DNA of 64,000 bases from Caenorhabditis elegans (lineage: Eukaryota; Nematoda; Chromadorea; Rhabditida; Rhabditidae): the NCBI RefSeq assembly GCF_000002985.6, contig NC_003284.9:9734001-9798000 (forward strand), written 5' to 3'. The notes under the pieces are model-generated. The model saw nothing but the letters and a program-made list of their open reading frames with translations. It had not been told where the DNA came from and did not search any database. Of the stretch, positions 63,601 to 64,000 are shown piece by piece (position 1 is the stretch's first letter; each line of letters opens with the position of its first letter). Position numbers and translations under genes: made by a program.

Positions 63601-64000
63601 CAGGCGAACAATCCCAATGAACTTGTTTTCAAGATTATGCATATTTCTCAGAAAACATTAGCTTTTCGAAAAACTGCATCAACAACATGACAGTTTGTCT
63701 CGGTTTTCTAAAAGCGTAACTCAAAATTTGATATGGAATTTTTAGTTATAATGTGCATACTCGTGAAACTTGTAAACATGTTTTGTTGTTTAGCCGGCTT
63801 TGAAACAATACAAAGAATTTTCTAGAACTTGTGAATTTCAGTTCATGGGTTGTATTCTGTTCCTGCACACAATTGTAGGTTCCTTTGTACCGCTTCCCCT
63901 TTTTTGAATGTATGATTTTCCTAGAACGCTTTTATGCGTGTTTTTTCCGCTAACGACAAAAGAAGAAAAAAGGAATAGAGGTAAGGAAGTTTGTTCTGAC
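60659..64000. other. Right-end region without a recognised gene
   Basis: About 3.3 kb of AT-rich DNA is rich in poly-A/T runs. The 103-codon open frame at 61099-61407 (+) is lysine-rich and low in complexity, without supporting splice or family evidence. A degenerate copy of the 54289 element's arm lies near 62565-62605. Three copies of GGCTGTCGG occur at 63565-63594. The next gene probably lies beyond the right edge. Confidence 0.45.
63565..63594 (+). repeat. Three copies of GGCTGTCGG
   Basis: Perfect nonamers begin at 63565, 63579 and 63586, the last two overlapping by two bases, in an otherwise AT-rich stretch. Confidence 0.7.

Noticed and set aside
1..64000. CRISPR arrays, bacterial operons, rRNA genes, viral insertions
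   Set aside because: Spliceosomal introns and worm repeats throughout; no spaced direct-repeat array, rRNA or viral gene was seen.

Overview
The window is animal DNA from a nematode, almost certainly Caenorhabditis elegans. Introns are short, with TTTTCAG-type acceptors, and several start codons sit just behind trans-splice-like acceptors. An abundant C. elegans palindromic element lies at 60473-60658. The largest gene is the 3' half of hemicentin (him-4), which I know to be on the X chromosome. Exon models below were built by hand from splice signals and reading phase. Every multi-exon CDS closes in frame, but none has been checked against cDNA.

Layout. 1-6714: a very large him-4 intron, carrying on the minus strand the start of a small secreted cysteine-rich gene that resembles only the membrane-proximal domain of ADAM17/TACE. 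6715-19569 (+): the last ~2309 residues of hemicentin, with about 21 Ig domains, a Thr-rich linker, EGF modules and a fibulin-type C-terminus. One intron holds two tRNA-Ala genes, and a composite exon at 12077-12799 gives a predicted truncated form with a different tail. 23317-25036 (+): an arylacetamide-deacetylase-like membrane esterase. 25352-27281 (-): a GDE1-like glycerophosphodiesterase homologue lacking most catalytic residues. 27837-30919 (-): an SLC17-like transporter in tandem with the GDE1-like gene, possibly an operon. 30920-38157: about 7 kb without a convincing gene. 38158-40337 (-): a CCDC6-like coiled-coil protein. 43854-46251 (+): a seven-transmembrane receptor with a long cytoplasmic tail. 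46726-55192 (-): a 964-residue acidic/coiled-coil protein with an FFAT-like motif and a GRIP-like C-terminus. 58709-60265 (-): a GNAT/DUF1248 acetyltransferase-like protein.

The genes do not form one pathway. The points most worth following are the stand-alone ADAM17-MPD-like protein nested antisense in hemicentin, the truncated hemicentin isoform, the GDE1-like pseudoenzyme, and the FFAT plus GRIP-like protein, which could be an ER-Golgi tether.
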